Shown: in pieces, positions 25,224 to 34,070 of the stretch | Layout: each line of letters starts with the position of its first letter | Position numbering within the stretch: position 1 is the first letter of the stretch | NCBI RefSeq assembly: GCF_019947135.1 | Contig: NZ_JAGSHT010000007.1 | Location: 231,052 to 295,051, forward strand | DNA from: Occultella gossypii | GTDB taxonomy: Bacteria > Actinomycetota > Actinomycetes > Actinomycetales > Beutenbergiaceae | Direction: 5' to 3' | DNA: 64,000 bases | Program-made: the position numbers and the translations under genes | The notes under the pieces: generated by a model | Database searches by the model: none | Seen by the model: the letters and a program-made list of their open reading frames with translations, nothing else | Told to the model about the DNA's origin: nothing

Positions 25224-26054
25224 ATGTCTACCGTAACGAGTACCCCGGTCGCAGTGTGCGCCCCGGCCAGGACAGAGTTCTCCGACTACGATCGCGACGG
25301 CGTGCAGCAGGTCCCCGCCGTGTTCAGCGACGCGGAGGTTGAGCGGATCCGCGCAGCCTTCATGGCCCAGGTCGACGCGGACCGTTCGCTGGCCATCGAC
25401 GACCGCGTGCCGGACGACGACGTGCTGGCCCGCTTCCCACGGTTCATCCATCCCCACCGGCGCCCGGACCTCGCGGTGGGCCGGTTGGCCCTTGATGTCA
25501 TGTTGGACCGGCGCCTACTCGACGTGGTCACCGGACTGATCGGGCCGGCGCTCGGCGCCCAGTCCATGTTCTACTTCAAGCCGCCCACCGCCCGGGGCCA
25601 GGCGATGCACCAGGACAACTTGTTCCTGCGGACCCACCCGGAGACCTGCTTGGCCGCGTGGATCGCCGTCGACGACGTGGACGCTGCGAACGGCGGGCTG
25701 GCCGTGGTGCCGGGCTCGCACCGGACCGAGCTGGTCTGTCCCGAACCTGCCGACATGACCCAGTCGTTCACGAACGCCGAGGTGCCGATCCCGGAGGGCA
25801 TGTCGAAGGTGCAGACCGTGATGAGGGCCGGCGACGTGCTGTTCTTCCACGGCAGCGTGGTGCACGGGTCGCTCGCGAACACCTCGCCGGACCGGTTCCG
25901 CCGGTCTCTGATCTTCCACTACGTCCCGGAGGCCAGCACCGAGATCGCCTCGTTCTACCACCCGCTGGTGCACCCCGACCGGAGGGACGTGTTCATCGCC
26001 GAGGCGCTCGGCGGCGGCCCATGCGGGGATGGGGTCGGCGCGTCCGGGCCCTGA
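25224..26054 (+). CDS. Phytanoyl-CoA dioxygenase family (PhyH) oxygenase
   Basis: 276 residues, a 2-oxoglutarate/Fe(II) enzyme by family. The HxD pair is in MHQDNLFL, the distal histidine in FFHGSVVHGSLANTS, and RFRRSLIFHYVPE contains the likely 2-oxoglutarate arginine. Cytoplasmic. Bacterial PhyH proteins beside AraC regulators often act on small hydroxylated metabolites; the substrate here is unknown. ATG at 25224. Confidence 0.88.
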   Translation: MSTVTSTPVAVCAPARTEFSDYDRDGVQQVPAVFSDAEVERIRAAFMAQVDADRSLAIDDRVPDDDVLARFPRFIHPHRRPDLAVGRLALDVMLDRRLLDVVTGLIGPALGAQSMFYFKPPTARGQAMHQDNLFLRTHPETCLAAWIAVDDVDAANGGLAVVPGSHRTELVCPEPADMTQSFTNAEVPIPEGMSKVQTVMRAGDVLFFHGSVVHGSLANTSPDRFRRSLIFHYVPEASTEIASFYHPLVHPDRRDVFIAEALGGGPCGDGVGASGP

Positions 26055-26067
26055 TGCCCGGGCCGTG

Positions 26068-26445
26068 TCAGCCGAGCCAGAGGCAGAACGGGTGGCCGTG
26101 CGGGTCGACGCAGACACGCACGTCCTCCTGCGGCTGGTACTGCGCGAGCGTGGCACCGCACCTGAGCGCGAACTCGACCGAGGTGTCCAGGTCGGTGACC
26201 ATGATGTCGAGGTGCATCATCATCTGCTGGTGGTCGGCCGTGTTGGGCCACACCGGTGGCGTGAAGACGTCCTCGAGCTGGAACGCCACCGAGATCCCGC
26301 CGGCAGGATTGCGCAGGTAGGCGTCGGTCTCCTCCACCCGGGCCACCTCCCAGTCCAACAGCTCCGCATAGAAGTGCGCGAGCGCCGCCGGGTCGGGCGA
26401 GCCGATGTTGATCGTGGTCAGCGTCAGACTCGGTCGATCGGTCAT
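26068..26445 (-). CDS. VOC-family (glyoxalase/bleomycin-resistance fold) protein
   Basis: 125 residues with two beta-alpha-beta-beta-beta units: LTTINIGSPDPAALAHFYAELLDWEV and MHLDIMVTDLDTSVEFALRCGA. The ending RVCVDPHGHPFCLWLG is typical. The metal ligands expected in a glyoxalase are only partly recognisable, so enzyme or binding function is open. Convergent with the PhyH gene. Confidence 0.85.
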   Translation of the reverse strand: MTDRPSLTLTTINIGSPDPAALAHFYAELLDWEVARVEETDAYLRNPAGGISVAFQLEDVFTPPVWPNTADHQQMMMHLDIMVTDLDTSVEFALRCGATLAQYQPQEDVRVCVDPHGHPFCLWLG

Positions 26446-26484
26446 GGTTCCTTTCCTCGCCCGCGACGCGACCCTCGCGCCGAC

Positions 26485-27660
26485 TCAGAGCCCGGCGCCG
26501 GCCAGGCCCAGTCCGCGGGCGATCACCATCAGTTGCACCTCCGTGGTGCCCTCGCCGATCTCCAGCACCTTCGAGTCACGGTAGTGCCGGGCCACGAGGT
26601 TCTCGTTGAGATAACCGTAGCCACCGAAGATCTGGGACGCGTCCCGGGCGTTCGCCATCGCCGCCTCGCTGCCGGTGAGCTTCGCGATGGACGCCTGCAT
26701 CTTGAACGGCTCCCCCGCCGCCATCTGCCGGGCGGCGTTCAGCCAGGTGAGCCGGGCGGCATGCACCCGCGCCTGCATCCTGGCGATCATGAACGCGGTG
26801 TGCTGGTTCTCGGCAAGCGCCCGTCCGAACACCTCACGCTCCTGGGCGTAGCGGATCGCCTCCTCAAGGCACCCCTGCGCCGCACCGGTGCACAAGGCCG
26901 CGAACGCGATCCGGCCCTCGTCGAGGGACTCCAGGAAGTTCGCGTACCCGCGCCCGCGCTCGCCGAGCAGGTTCGCCTCGGGCACGCGCACGTTCGTCAG
27001 CGTCAGCGGGTGGGTGTCGGACGTGTGCCAACCGACCTTGTCGTAGGCGGGCCCGACCGTCAGCCCCTCGGCCGGGACCGGCACCAGGATCGCGGAGAGT
27101 TCCTTCTTGACCGTGCCGTCGGCCCGGGTGGTCCGGCCCGTGACCGCCGTGATCGTGATGAGGCGGGTGATGTCCGTGCCGGAGTTCGTGATGAACTGCT
27201 TCGAGCCGTTGATGACCCATTCGCCGTCGACGAGTTCCGCCGTCGTGCAGGTGCCGCCCGCATCGGAGCCGGCCGCGGCCTCCGTGAGCCCGAACGCGCC
27301 GAGTGCCTCACCGGACGCGAACCGCGGGATCCACTCGCGCCGTTGCTCCTCCGTGCCGAACCGCATGATCGGCATGGCGCCGAGCCCGACGCCGGCCTCC
27401 AGGGTCACCCCGAGGCTCTGGTCCATCCGGCTGATCTGCTCCACGGCCAGGCAGAAGGAGACGTAGTCACCGCCACTGCCGCCGTACTCGGTGGGGAACG
27501 GCAGGCCGAACAGGCCCAGGTCCCCCATCTGCTTGATGATGCCGTACGGCAGTTCGCGCTTGGTGTCGTACTCGTAGGAGGCCGGCCGGACCACCGTGTC
27601 GGCGAACTCGCGGACCTGCTCGATCAGTTCCTGCTGCTGCGGCGTGAACCCATAGGACAT
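26485..27660 (-). CDS. Acyl-CoA dehydrogenase
   Basis: About 391 residues, FAD-dependent, first step of acyl-CoA beta-oxidation or of branched-chain or unusual acyl-CoA breakdown. LPYGIIKQMGDLGLFGLPFPTEYGG, FGLTEAAAGSDAGGT (FAD/acyl contact), the QIFGGYGYLNENLVARHYRD signature near the end and GEGTTEVQLMVIAR are all present. The ATG at 27660 is chosen because GAGGGAG lies eight bases ahead; the ATG at 27666 is only two bases from it. Stands alone, without CoA-ligase or hydratase neighbours. Confidence 0.93.
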   Translation of the reverse strand: MSYGFTPQQQELIEQVREFADTVVRPASYEYDTKRELPYGIIKQMGDLGLFGLPFPTEYGGSGGDYVSFCLAVEQISRMDQSLGVTLEAGVGLGAMPIMRFGTEEQRREWIPRFASGEALGAFGLTEAAAGSDAGGTCTTAELVDGEWVINGSKQFITNSGTDITRLITITAVTGRTTRADGTVKKELSAILVPVPAEGLTVGPAYDKVGWHTSDTHPLTLTNVRVPEANLLGERGRGYANFLESLDEGRIAFAALCTGAAQGCLEEAIRYAQEREVFGRALAENQHTAFMIARMQARVHAARLTWLNAARQMAAGEPFKMQASIAKLTGSEAAMANARDASQIFGGYGYLNENLVARHYRDSKVLEIGEGTTEVQLMVIARGLGLAGAGL

Positions 27661-27869
27661 GCTCATGACTCCCTCGTCGGATCTTGTGGATCGTGGCCCG
27701 GGTGGTGACCTTGTGGGTCGGTCCCGGGGGGCGTCGACGGCGATCGACCGGTCCGCGGCGCCCGGTCACCTCTGACCGGTGCTCCGCCAGAGCAATTCCT
27801 CGACGACGGCGTCCGGGCCCGAGTCTACCGGCGGCACCGCCCGGTGGGCCGGGAAAGGCACCCGGCACC

Positions 27870-27875
27870 TACCAT
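27870..27875 (+). promoter_or_regulatory. -10 box (TACCAT) for a leaderless transcript
   Basis: TACCAT, seven bases, then the GTG at 27883; no separate ribosome binding site. Confidence 0.4.
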
Positions 27876-27882
27876 CGACAGG

Positions 27883-28353
27883 GTGAGCCCACCCGTGCAC
27901 GTGACCCGCGGCGTCGGCGTCGCCGCACCGCTGGCCGAGGTGTGGCACCGGGTCACCACCCCTGCCGGCATCAACGACGAACTCGCGCCGTTCCTCACCA
28001 TGACCATGCCTGCGCGCTGGCAGGCCGGGACGATCGCGACCGCGCCGGTCGGCCAACACCTGGGCAAGGCCCACCTCCGGTTGGCCGGCCTGATCCCGGT
28101 CGAGTACGACGACCTGTTCCTCGTCGCGGTGTCGGCCCCGACCATGTTCCATGAGCGTTCGGAGATGCTCACGGCCCGCGTCTGGGAGCACCGGCGCGAA
28201 CTCGTCAGCCTCGCCGATGGGCTCACCCGGGTCACCGACGAGGTGACGATGATCCCCCGATTCCCGCTGCCCGGGCGTGCCGTGCACGCGCTGATCGACG
28301 CCCTCTTCGCGCACCGCCACCGCCGGCTGCGGGCGTGGGCCGACTCGCGCTGA
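27883..28353 (+). CDS. SRPBCC-like (START/Bet v 1 fold) protein
   Basis: 156-residue soluble protein resembling ligand-binding SRPBCC proteins. It shows an N-terminal strand then VAAPLAEVWHRVTTPAGINDELAPFL, a middle of alternating strands, and a long C-terminal helix PGRAVHALIDALFAHRHRRLRAWA. No catalytic motif. The GTG at 27883 fits a leaderless start behind TACCAT. Function unknown; ligand binding or cyclase-like activity is possible. Convergent with the two-component genes. Confidence 0.72.
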   Translation: MSPPVHVTRGVGVAAPLAEVWHRVTTPAGINDELAPFLTMTMPARWQAGTIATAPVGQHLGKAHLRLAGLIPVEYDDLFLVAVSAPTMFHERSEMLTARVWEHRRELVSLADGLTRVTDEVTMIPRFPLPGRAVHALIDALFAHRHRRLRAWADSR

Positions 28354-28377
28354 CGGTGTGCGCGGCTTGGGCCGGTC

Positions 28378-29052
28378 TCAGGCCGGATCCGTCACAGCTG
28401 TGGGATCCGTGCCGCCGAGACCGCCTTCCCGGGCGCGCACGATCAGTGTTGGCCTGCTCGATACCGACAGCTTCGTCAGGATGGTCGTCACATGGTTGCG
28501 GACGGTCTTCGGGCTGAGCACCAGCCGGCGAGCGATGGCCGCGTTGTCATGGCCGCGTGCGACCAGATCGAGGACCTCCCGTTCCCGGGCGGACAGTTCC
28601 GGGAACGGCAACCGGACGGCGGTGCGCCCGGACACGAGCGTGGACATCGCCCGGGCCGCGACCTGCGGGCCGAGGATCATCTCCCCGTTGGCGACCGCGC
28701 GGATCGCACGTTCCACCTCGTCCGGGCCGGCCGTCTTGAGGAGGTAGCCACGCGCGCCGCAGCGCATGGCCGCGACGACGGCCTCGTCGTCGTCGCTCAT
28801 GGTGATCACCAGGACCCCGAGACCCGGGTGCTCGCGGACGATCTCCCGGGTGAGCTCGATGCCGGAGTCGTCCCCGAGGTGCAGGTCCATCAGCACCACA
28901 TCCACCTCGGGGGTGATCGCCACCCGGGCCTGGGCGGCGTCGGCCGCCTGACCCACGACCGTGACCCCGGGCAGCGAGTCGAGCAGCCCGGTCATGCCGA
29001 GCCGGAAGACCGGGTGGTCGTCGACGATGGCGACGCGGATCGGCCCGGTCAT
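28378..29052 (-). CDS. NarL/LuxR-type response regulator
   Basis: 224 residues. The receiver domain has the acidic pair in VAIVDDHPVFR, phospho-acceptor aspartate in VVLMDLHLGDDSG, the Thr/Ser switch in VLVITMSDD and the lysine in YLLKTAGPDE. The LuxR helix-turn-helix is LSAREREVLDLVARGHDNAAIARRL...TVRNHVTTI. Its ATG overlaps the stop of the histidine kinase gene (ATGA), so it is the cognate regulator. Confidence 0.95.
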   Translation of the reverse strand: MTGPIRVAIVDDHPVFRLGMTGLLDSLPGVTVVGQAADAAQARVAITPEVDVVLMDLHLGDDSGIELTREIVREHPGLGVLVITMSDDDEAVVAAMRCGARGYLLKTAGPDEVERAIRAVANGEMILGPQVAARAMSTLVSGRTAVRLPFPELSAREREVLDLVARGHDNAAIARRLVLSPKTVRNHVTTILTKLSVSSRPTLIVRAREGGLGGTDPTAVTDPA

Positions 29053-31118
29053 GTGGAGCCCGCGGTTCCGAGTGTGCCTGCCGCGTTCACCCCGGCACCG
29101 GCGCCCGTACCGACCTGCGAGTCGGGCAGGGCCATGCCCGGCGGGCGAACCGGGATCGTGGCCTCGACCGCGGTGCCGTGTGGGGCCAGGTGGCGGACCT
29201 CGACCGCCCCACCCAGCTCCTCGGCCCGCTCACGCATCGAAAGGGTGCCGACGCCGACGCGCGCGTCCTCGCGATAGCCGACGCCGCCGTCCCGGCAGGA
29301 CACGCGCACCGCGGCCTCGACCTCGCACACCTCCAGCTCGCACTCGGCGGCGCCGCTGTGCCGGGCCGCGTTCAACACGGCCTCGGCGGCGATCCCGTAA
29401 CAGGCCGCGGCGACGGGGTCGGGGAGGTCGGCGTCGACGGCGAAGCGCAGGCGCACGTCGAAGCCGCTGCGCCGGTGCCGCGCCGCCAGTTCCGCGAGCG
29501 CGGGCTCGAGTCCGAGCTCCTCGAGCACCGGCGGCAGCAGGGTGCGGGCGATGGTGCGGACATCCTCGATCCGCTGATCGAGTTCGCCCTGCAGCGCCCG
29601 GAGCATCTTCGTGGCGCCGTCCGGGTCGGTTCGGATCGTGTTGGCCACGCCCTGCAGGCCCAGGCGCAGGCCCGCGAGCCAGGGGCCGAGCCCGTCGTGG
29701 AGCTCGCGTCGGATCACCCGGCGTTCCTGGAGCCGCGCGTCGGTCAGCCGGCGACGGGTCCGCGTGAGCTCGTCGGCCGTGCGGATCAGCACAAGGCCGG
29801 CGGTGACGACGGCGGCGAGCTCGTCCAATGCGCGGCGAGTGGTGGCGTCGAGGGTCTCGCCGGGTCGAGGCGTGGCCTCCAGGGTGCCGATCGTCCGGTC
29901 CCCGGAGATCAGTGGAACGGCGACGGGGCCGCCGGTCGGCAGGCCCCAGGCGGCCAGCACCGGGGCCACCTCCGGGTTGAGGTCGCCGCCGGTGGAGGTC
30001 TCGGCCGGGTCTGTGCCGCGGACCGTGACCGACTCGAGCCGGAGCGCGGTCCCGACGCTCTCCACGAGGGAGGTGAGCAGGCCGTCGTCCGTGCCGCCTC
30101 GCCCGATCCGGGTCCCCATCGAGCTAGCCACGCGCCAGGGGTCGTGGGCGACACCGTAGACGAGCCGCCGGATCCGTGCCGCGAACCACAGCCGGGTGGG
30201 GCCGACCGCGATAACGACGGCGGCGGCGGCAACCGCCTGGGCGATGCCCTGTCCCGGGATCAGGACCCCGGCGAGCAGCGCCGCCAGGAGGTAGATGCCC
30301 GCGAGCGCCGCCGTCAGGACCCCGGCCAGGAGTGCCCGGGACACCGCGAGCTCCATCCCCCACAACCGCTGGCGCAGCACCACCGTGAGGATCGCTGCCG
30401 GGAAGAGCGCCTGGCTCGCGAGGTGCAGCGCCGGTGTGAGCCAGTCCGGCACCGTTCCCACCGGGAGCAGGAGCGGCACGAAGGACACGGCCAGCACCAG
30501 CGTGCCCAGGCCGAGCCAGCCCAGGCCGACGGCCTCGGACTCGGGCGACCTGCGCCGTCGGGCCTCGACCGCGACAGCGGTGGTCAGCCCGAAGACCACG
30601 GCGACGACGAGCACCCCGGCGAGCACCGCGTAGTTGCCGGCCAGGCTCGCCACCAGGGCGGCCGCGGCGATCAGGCCGCCGGTCGCAGGTCCCCACCAGG
30701 CGCGGCCGAGCGGCCGCTCCCGGACCAGCCACGGCACCACCAGGAACAGCGCGAGGGTGCCCGGGACCCACGCCCAGCCGAACGTGTCGGCGAGCGGGCC
30801 GGGCGTCAGGCCCCGGCTTTCGGCGAACATGCGCCAGCCGCCGCCGAGCGCGGACAGCCCACCACCGACCGCCGTGAGCGCCGCGAGGTAGCCGACCACG
30901 TGGCTGCGGCGCAGCAGCACCACGGTGGCGACCGTCCCGTAGACGAGCCCGACCATGACGTCCACGATCAGGAACAGGTCGTCGACGGTGCCGGCCGGCC
31001 GGGAGGACAGGAACAGCAGCAGCCCGGCGAGGGCGAGCAGCCACGCTGTCCCGCCCAGGAGGACGGCCAGGCGCGGCAGTCCGTGACCGCCGCGCCCGAG
31101 CTCGGTTGGCTCTGACAT
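29049..31118 (-). CDS. Membrane sensor histidine kinase (HisKA_3 type)
   Basis: About 689 residues. The N-terminal half has about eight or more membrane helices; a GAF-like segment follows (GTRIGRGGTDDGLLTSLVESVGTAL). HisKA_3 comes next, with the phospho-histidine in VIRRELHDGLGPWLAGLRLG, then a HATPase_c domain (LNAARHSGAAECELEVCE; DGGVGY; GVGTLSMRERAEELGG). Signal unknown. The ATG at 31118 has ACTGTA (TACAGT on the coding strand) six bases upstream and no ribosome binding site, suggesting a leaderless mRNA. It follows the DUF4386-like gene by 19 bases. Confidence 0.93.
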   Translation of the reverse strand: MSEPTELGRGGHGLPRLAVLLGGTAWLLALAGLLLFLSSRPAGTVDDLFLIVDVMVGLVYGTVATVVLLRRSHVVGYLAALTAVGGGLSALGGGWRMFAESRGLTPGPLADTFGWAWVPGTLALFLVVPWLVRERPLGRAWWGPATGGLIAAAALVASLAGNYAVLAGVLVVAVVFGLTTAVAVEARRRRSPESEAVGLGWLGLGTLVLAVSFVPLLLPVGTVPDWLTPALHLASQALFPAAILTVVLRQRLWGMELAVSRALLAGVLTAALAGIYLLAALLAGVLIPGQGIAQAVAAAAVVIAVGPTRLWFAARIRRLVYGVAHDPWRVASSMGTRIGRGGTDDGLLTSLVESVGTALRLESVTVRGTDPAETSTGGDLNPEVAPVLAAWGLPTGGPVAVPLISGDRTIGTLEATPRPGETLDATTRRALDELAAVVTAGLVLIRTADELTRTRRRLTDARLQERRVIRRELHDGLGPWLAGLRLGLQGVANTIRTDPDGATKMLRALQGELDQRIEDVRTIARTLLPPVLEELGLEPALAELAARHRRSGFDVRLRFAVDADLPDPVAAACYGIAAEAVLNAARHSGAAECELEVCEVEAAVRVSCRDGGVGYREDARVGVGTLSMRERAEELGGAVEVRHLAPHGTAVEATIPVRPPGMALPDSQVGTGAGAGVNAAGTLGTAGST

Positions 31119-31124
31119 GAGCAA

Positions 31125-31130
31125 ACTGTA
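31125..31130 (-). promoter_or_regulatory. -10 box (TACAGT) for the histidine kinase gene
   Basis: TACAGT, six bases, ATG: leaderless spacing. It overlaps the gap after the upstream membrane-protein gene, so the kinase may have both its own and a read-through transcript. Confidence 0.4.
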
Positions 31131-31137
31131 GGGACGG

Positions 31138-31851
31138 TCAGCGTCCCGGCGTGGTCGTATCGGGCCGGGATTGCGTGCGCAGCGCGGCGAGCGCGACGAC
31201 GAACAGCCAGACCGGTCCGACGAAGCCCGCCATGTACTGCAGCGGCGACACCCCGACCAGGACGATCAGGGCGCCGAGCACCAGGCTGACGACGCCGATC
31301 CCGCGTGGGTAGGCGCGGTGCCGGACGGCCGCCAGACCCAGCGCGAGGCCGGTGACGCCGGCCGTGACCCAGAGCCAGGGGATCGTCGCGACCCAGTGCG
31401 AGTAGAACGACACGTCGGTCGCGATCAGCAGCTCCGGCTCGGTCAACCCGAAGACGAACTCGGTGTTCAGGCCCGACCCCAGGACCAGCACGGTGGCGAG
31501 CACCACGAGTCCCGCCGCGGCGACGCCCGGCAGCAGCGATCCGGCCGGGGACCGGCGGGCCAGGTGACGGTGCAGGCCGACCGCGAACGGGATCAGCAGG
31601 AGTGCCGCCACGATGGTCGCGACGTGGAAGCCGAGCAACTGCGGCACCTGGGTGGACAGGTGCTCGGTGATCGACTCCGGGGTGGGCGGTGCCGCGGGGT
31701 CGTACGCCGGGCTGAGTGACAGCGACAGGTAGATGCTCAGCATCCCCGCAAGGCCGGCGCCGATGCCGGCGAGGGCCCAACTGCGAGACGGTGGCTCCGA
31801 TACCGGACCTCCAGGCGGAACTGTGCGGGGCGCAACGGCGTGTGTGGACAT
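31138..31851 (-). CDS. DUF4386-like multi-spanning membrane protein
   Basis: 237 residues, about six membrane helices. The pattern (first helix GIGAGLAGMLSIYLSLSLSP, LLGFHVATIVAALLLIPFAVGLHRHL, then paired helices and an ALRTQ tail) resembles DUF4386-type proteins. No enzymatic motif. ATG behind AGGAGAACGATC. It is first in a run with the histidine kinase and response regulator and could contribute to signal sensing; a 17-base palindrome lies in its promoter region. Confidence 0.75.
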   Translation of the reverse strand: MSTHAVAPRTVPPGGPVSEPPSRSWALAGIGAGLAGMLSIYLSLSLSPAYDPAAPPTPESITEHLSTQVPQLLGFHVATIVAALLLIPFAVGLHRHLARRSPAGSLLPGVAAAGLVVLATVLVLGSGLNTEFVFGLTEPELLIATDVSFYSHWVATIPWLWVTAGVTGLALGLAAVRHRAYPRGIGVVSLVLGALIVLVGVSPLQYMAGFVGPVWLFVVALAALRTQSRPDTTTPGR

Positions 31852-31877
31852 GATCGTTCTCCTTCGACCCGACGGGG

Positions 31878-31894
31878 TCGGTCACCGTGACCGA
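31878..31894. promoter_or_regulatory. Perfect palindrome TCGGTCAC-C-GTGACCGA
   Basis: 8-1-8 inverted repeat, 27-43 bases upstream of the DUF4386-like ATG. It is a probable operator for the membrane protein/kinase/regulator run, perhaps bound by the NarL-type regulator itself or by an unlinked repressor. Confidence 0.5.
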
Positions 31895-31994
31895 GGCGTG
31901 CGGGCCCTTCGGAGTCATGCTGAACGGCCCACTGTCCCGGCCGGCAGGGCATGCTGTCCCGGGACTCCGGGCAGTTCCGGTGGGACCGGTGCGC

Positions 31995-32693
31995 TCAGGA
32001 GATCCGCAAGAACTCCCGCGCCTGCTCGGTGCCCGTGAGGGTGACGTCCGGAAGCCGGGCAGCCTCGTTCGCCTCCCAGTCGGCGCGGGCGAGACGGTAG
32101 AGCAGCTTCTCGGCCGGGTTGCCCTCGCGGGACTCCAGCCGCACCCCGTTCGGGGAATAGCCGAGCTTGCGGGTGACCCCGTTGGAGGGGCCGTTGTCCG
32201 CCCAGGCGCTGGTGGTGGCGACCTCGGCCCCGAGCCCGGCGAACGCCAGGTGCAGCATCAGCGTGCGCATCCGGGTGCCGATGCCCCGGCCCTGATGGGC
32301 GCGGCCCAGCCAGGAGCCGGTCTCGACCGTGCGCGCCACCGCGAAGTCACGGGCGTCGATCGCCTGGATGCCCGCGGGGACACCGTCGACGAGGACCGCG
32401 AGCTCGATGGTCCACGCATCCGGTGACATCGCGGCCCGCTTGCCCCACTCGTAGGCGAGCACGCTGCGAGCCACCTCCACCGGGGTGCCTCGCGTCCACG
32501 GGAAGTCGAAGGGCATGAAGTCCTCGGCGTGCACCCCTCGCGCGGCCACTGCGGCGACCGCGGCCAGCAGTTCGTCGTCGATGTAGCGCAACTCGAGGTC
32601 GCCCGACCGCGCGGACAGGCGTGTGAAGGGCCAGAGTGCCGCAGGGCTCAGGTCCGGTTCGTCGGCGGTCTCGGGTTCGATCGGAGCGGGCAT
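31995..32693 (-). CDS. GNAT N-acetyltransferase, copy 1
   Basis: 232 residues. The acetyl-CoA loop is GSWLGRAHQGRGIGTRMRTLMLHLAF, followed by ADNGPSNGVTRKLGYSPNGV, the layout of RimJ/RimL-like N-acetyltransferases. It is very similar over its whole length to the gene at 33354-34064, on the other side of pyrE; the two even share the ending DVTLTGTEQxREFLRI. ATG at 32693 with TAGGGT seven bases ahead (leaderless). Confidence 0.88.
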   Translation of the reverse strand: MPAPIEPETADEPDLSPAALWPFTRLSARSGDLELRYIDDELLAAVAAVAARGVHAEDFMPFDFPWTRGTPVEVARSVLAYEWGKRAAMSPDAWTIELAVLVDGVPAGIQAIDARDFAVARTVETGSWLGRAHQGRGIGTRMRTLMLHLAFAGLGAEVATTSAWADNGPSNGVTRKLGYSPNGVRLESREGNPAEKLLYRLARADWEANEAARLPDVTLTGTEQAREFLRIS

Positions 32694-32700
32694 GGGCGCC

Positions 32701-32706
32701 ACCCTA
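32701..32706 (-). promoter_or_regulatory. -10 box (TAGGGT) for GNAT copy 1
   Basis: TAGGGT, seven bases, ATG; the box is conserved in copy 2. Confidence 0.45.
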
Positions 32707-32784
32707 ACGGCGTCCCTTAGCCTCGATCACGCTGAATTCGCGCCTGCCCGTGGTGCCGGCGACCGTCGGTTGCCCGCGCACCGG

Positions 32785-32790
32785 TAGCCT
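32785..32790 (+). promoter_or_regulatory. -10 box (TAGCCT) for pyrE
   Basis: TAGCCT, seven bases (ctggcgc), then the ATG at 32798: leaderless spacing, no ribosome binding site. Confidence 0.45.
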
Positions 32791-32797
32791 CTGGCGC

Positions 32798-33328
32798 ATG
32801 GCCGCTGATCAGACCCTCGCCGCTGACATCGACGCCGTCTGCCGCCTGAGCGGCGAGTTCACGCTCCGGTCCGGTCAGGTGTCGGACGAGTACTTCGACA
32901 AGTATCTCTTCGAGGCCGACCCACGGCTGCTGGACCGGGTCGCCCTCCAGATGGTCGACCTGCTGCCCGAAGGCACGGACCTCCTCGGTGGACTCGAGCT
33001 CGGCGGCGTGCCGATCGCGACCATGGTGTCGGCGAAGACCGGCCTACCCGCGCTCTTCGTCCGCAAGGAGGCCAAGGAGTACGGCACCCGCAAGCTGGCC
33101 GAGGGTCCGGACGTGGCCGGCCGCCGGGTGACGCTGATCGAGGACGTCCTGACCACCGGTGGGGCGGTCCGTGCCGCGACGACGGCACTGCGAGAACGAG
33201 GCGCGGTCGTGACCGTGGTGGTCTGCGCGATCGACCGTTCGGCCGCCGGACTGAACCCGCTGGCCGACGTCGGCCTCGAGGTGCGCCGGGTGCTGACCAA
33301 GGCGCAACTGGACGCCGGCCGCGGCTGA
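32798..33328 (+). CDS. pyrE: Orotate phosphoribosyltransferase
   Basis: 176 residues. Converts orotate and PRPP to OMP in pyrimidine synthesis; cytoplasmic. The PRPP loop is VTLIEDVLTTGGAVRAA; FTLRSGQVSDEYFDKYLF binds orotate, and ALFVRKEAKEYGT is the flexible catalytic loop. ATG at 32798 behind TAGCCT, probably leaderless. It stands between two near-identical GNAT genes, away from other pyr genes. Confidence 0.95.
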   Translation: MAADQTLAADIDAVCRLSGEFTLRSGQVSDEYFDKYLFEADPRLLDRVALQMVDLLPEGTDLLGGLELGGVPIATMVSAKTGLPALFVRKEAKEYGTRKLAEGPDVAGRRVTLIEDVLTTGGAVRAATTALRERGAVVTVVVCAIDRSAAGLNPLADVGLEVRRVLTKAQLDAGRG

Positions 33329-33353
33329 GCCGACCCCGACGCCGAGCAGAGGT

Positions 33354-34064
33354 TCAGCGAATCCGCAGGAACTCCCGCACCTGCTCCGTTCCGGTGAGGG
33401 TGACGTCCGGAAGCCGAACAGCCGCGTTCTCCTCCCAGTCGGCGCGGGTGAGCCGGTACTGCAGCTTCTCGGCGGCTCTGCCGTCCCGGGACTCCACCTG
33501 CCGGCCGTTCGGCATATAGCCGAGCTTGCGGGTGACCCCGATGGAGGGGCCGTTGTCCGCCCAGGCGGCGGTGCTGGCGACCTCGGCCCCGAGCCCGGCG
33601 AACGCCAGGTGCAGCATCAGCGCGCGCATCCGAGTGCCCAGGCCACGGCCCTGATGGGCACGGCCCAGCCAAGAACCGGTCTTGACCGTGCGCGCCACCG
33701 CGAAGTCCCGTGCGGTCATTCCCTGGAGCCCGGCCGGGACGCCGTCGACGAGGACAGCCAGGTCGATCGTCCAGTCCGCGGGTGACATCGCGGCTCGTTT
33801 GCCCCACGCGTAGGCGAGCACCCTGCGAGCCACCTCCACCGGGGTCCCACGCGTCCATGGGCTGTTGAACGGGAGTAGGTGCTCGGCGTGCAGGCCGGCG
33901 GCGGCCACGGTCGCGACCGCTACCAGTAGTTCGTCGTCGGGGTAGCGCAGTTCGAGGCCGCCCGAGCGCGCCGAGAGGTCCGGGAACGGCCATGGGACGG
34001 TTGCACTCGGCTCCGCGTCCTGCGTGGTGGTCTCGTGGTCGGACTCGATGGGATGCTCCAGCAC
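33354..34064 (-). CDS. GNAT N-acetyltransferase, copy 2
   Basis: 236 residues, paralogue of the 31995-32693 gene. SWLGRAHQGRGLGTRMRALM and ADNGPSIGVTRKLGYMPNGR mark the acetyl-CoA site. Differences are concentrated in the N-terminus and in scattered positions, so the duplication is not brand new. GTG at 34064 with TAGGGT (34076-34071) six bases upstream. Substrate unknown; the family acetylates protein N-termini or small amines. Confidence 0.88.
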   Translation of the reverse strand: MLEHPIESDHETTTQDAEPSATVPWPFPDLSARSGGLELRYPDDELLVAVATVAAAGLHAEHLLPFNSPWTRGTPVEVARRVLAYAWGKRAAMSPADWTIDLAVLVDGVPAGLQGMTARDFAVARTVKTGSWLGRAHQGRGLGTRMRALMLHLAFAGLGAEVASTAAWADNGPSIGVTRKLGYMPNGRQVESRDGRAAEKLQYRLTRADWEENAAVRLPDVTLTGTEQVREFLRIR

Positions 34065-34070
34065 TCCTGC

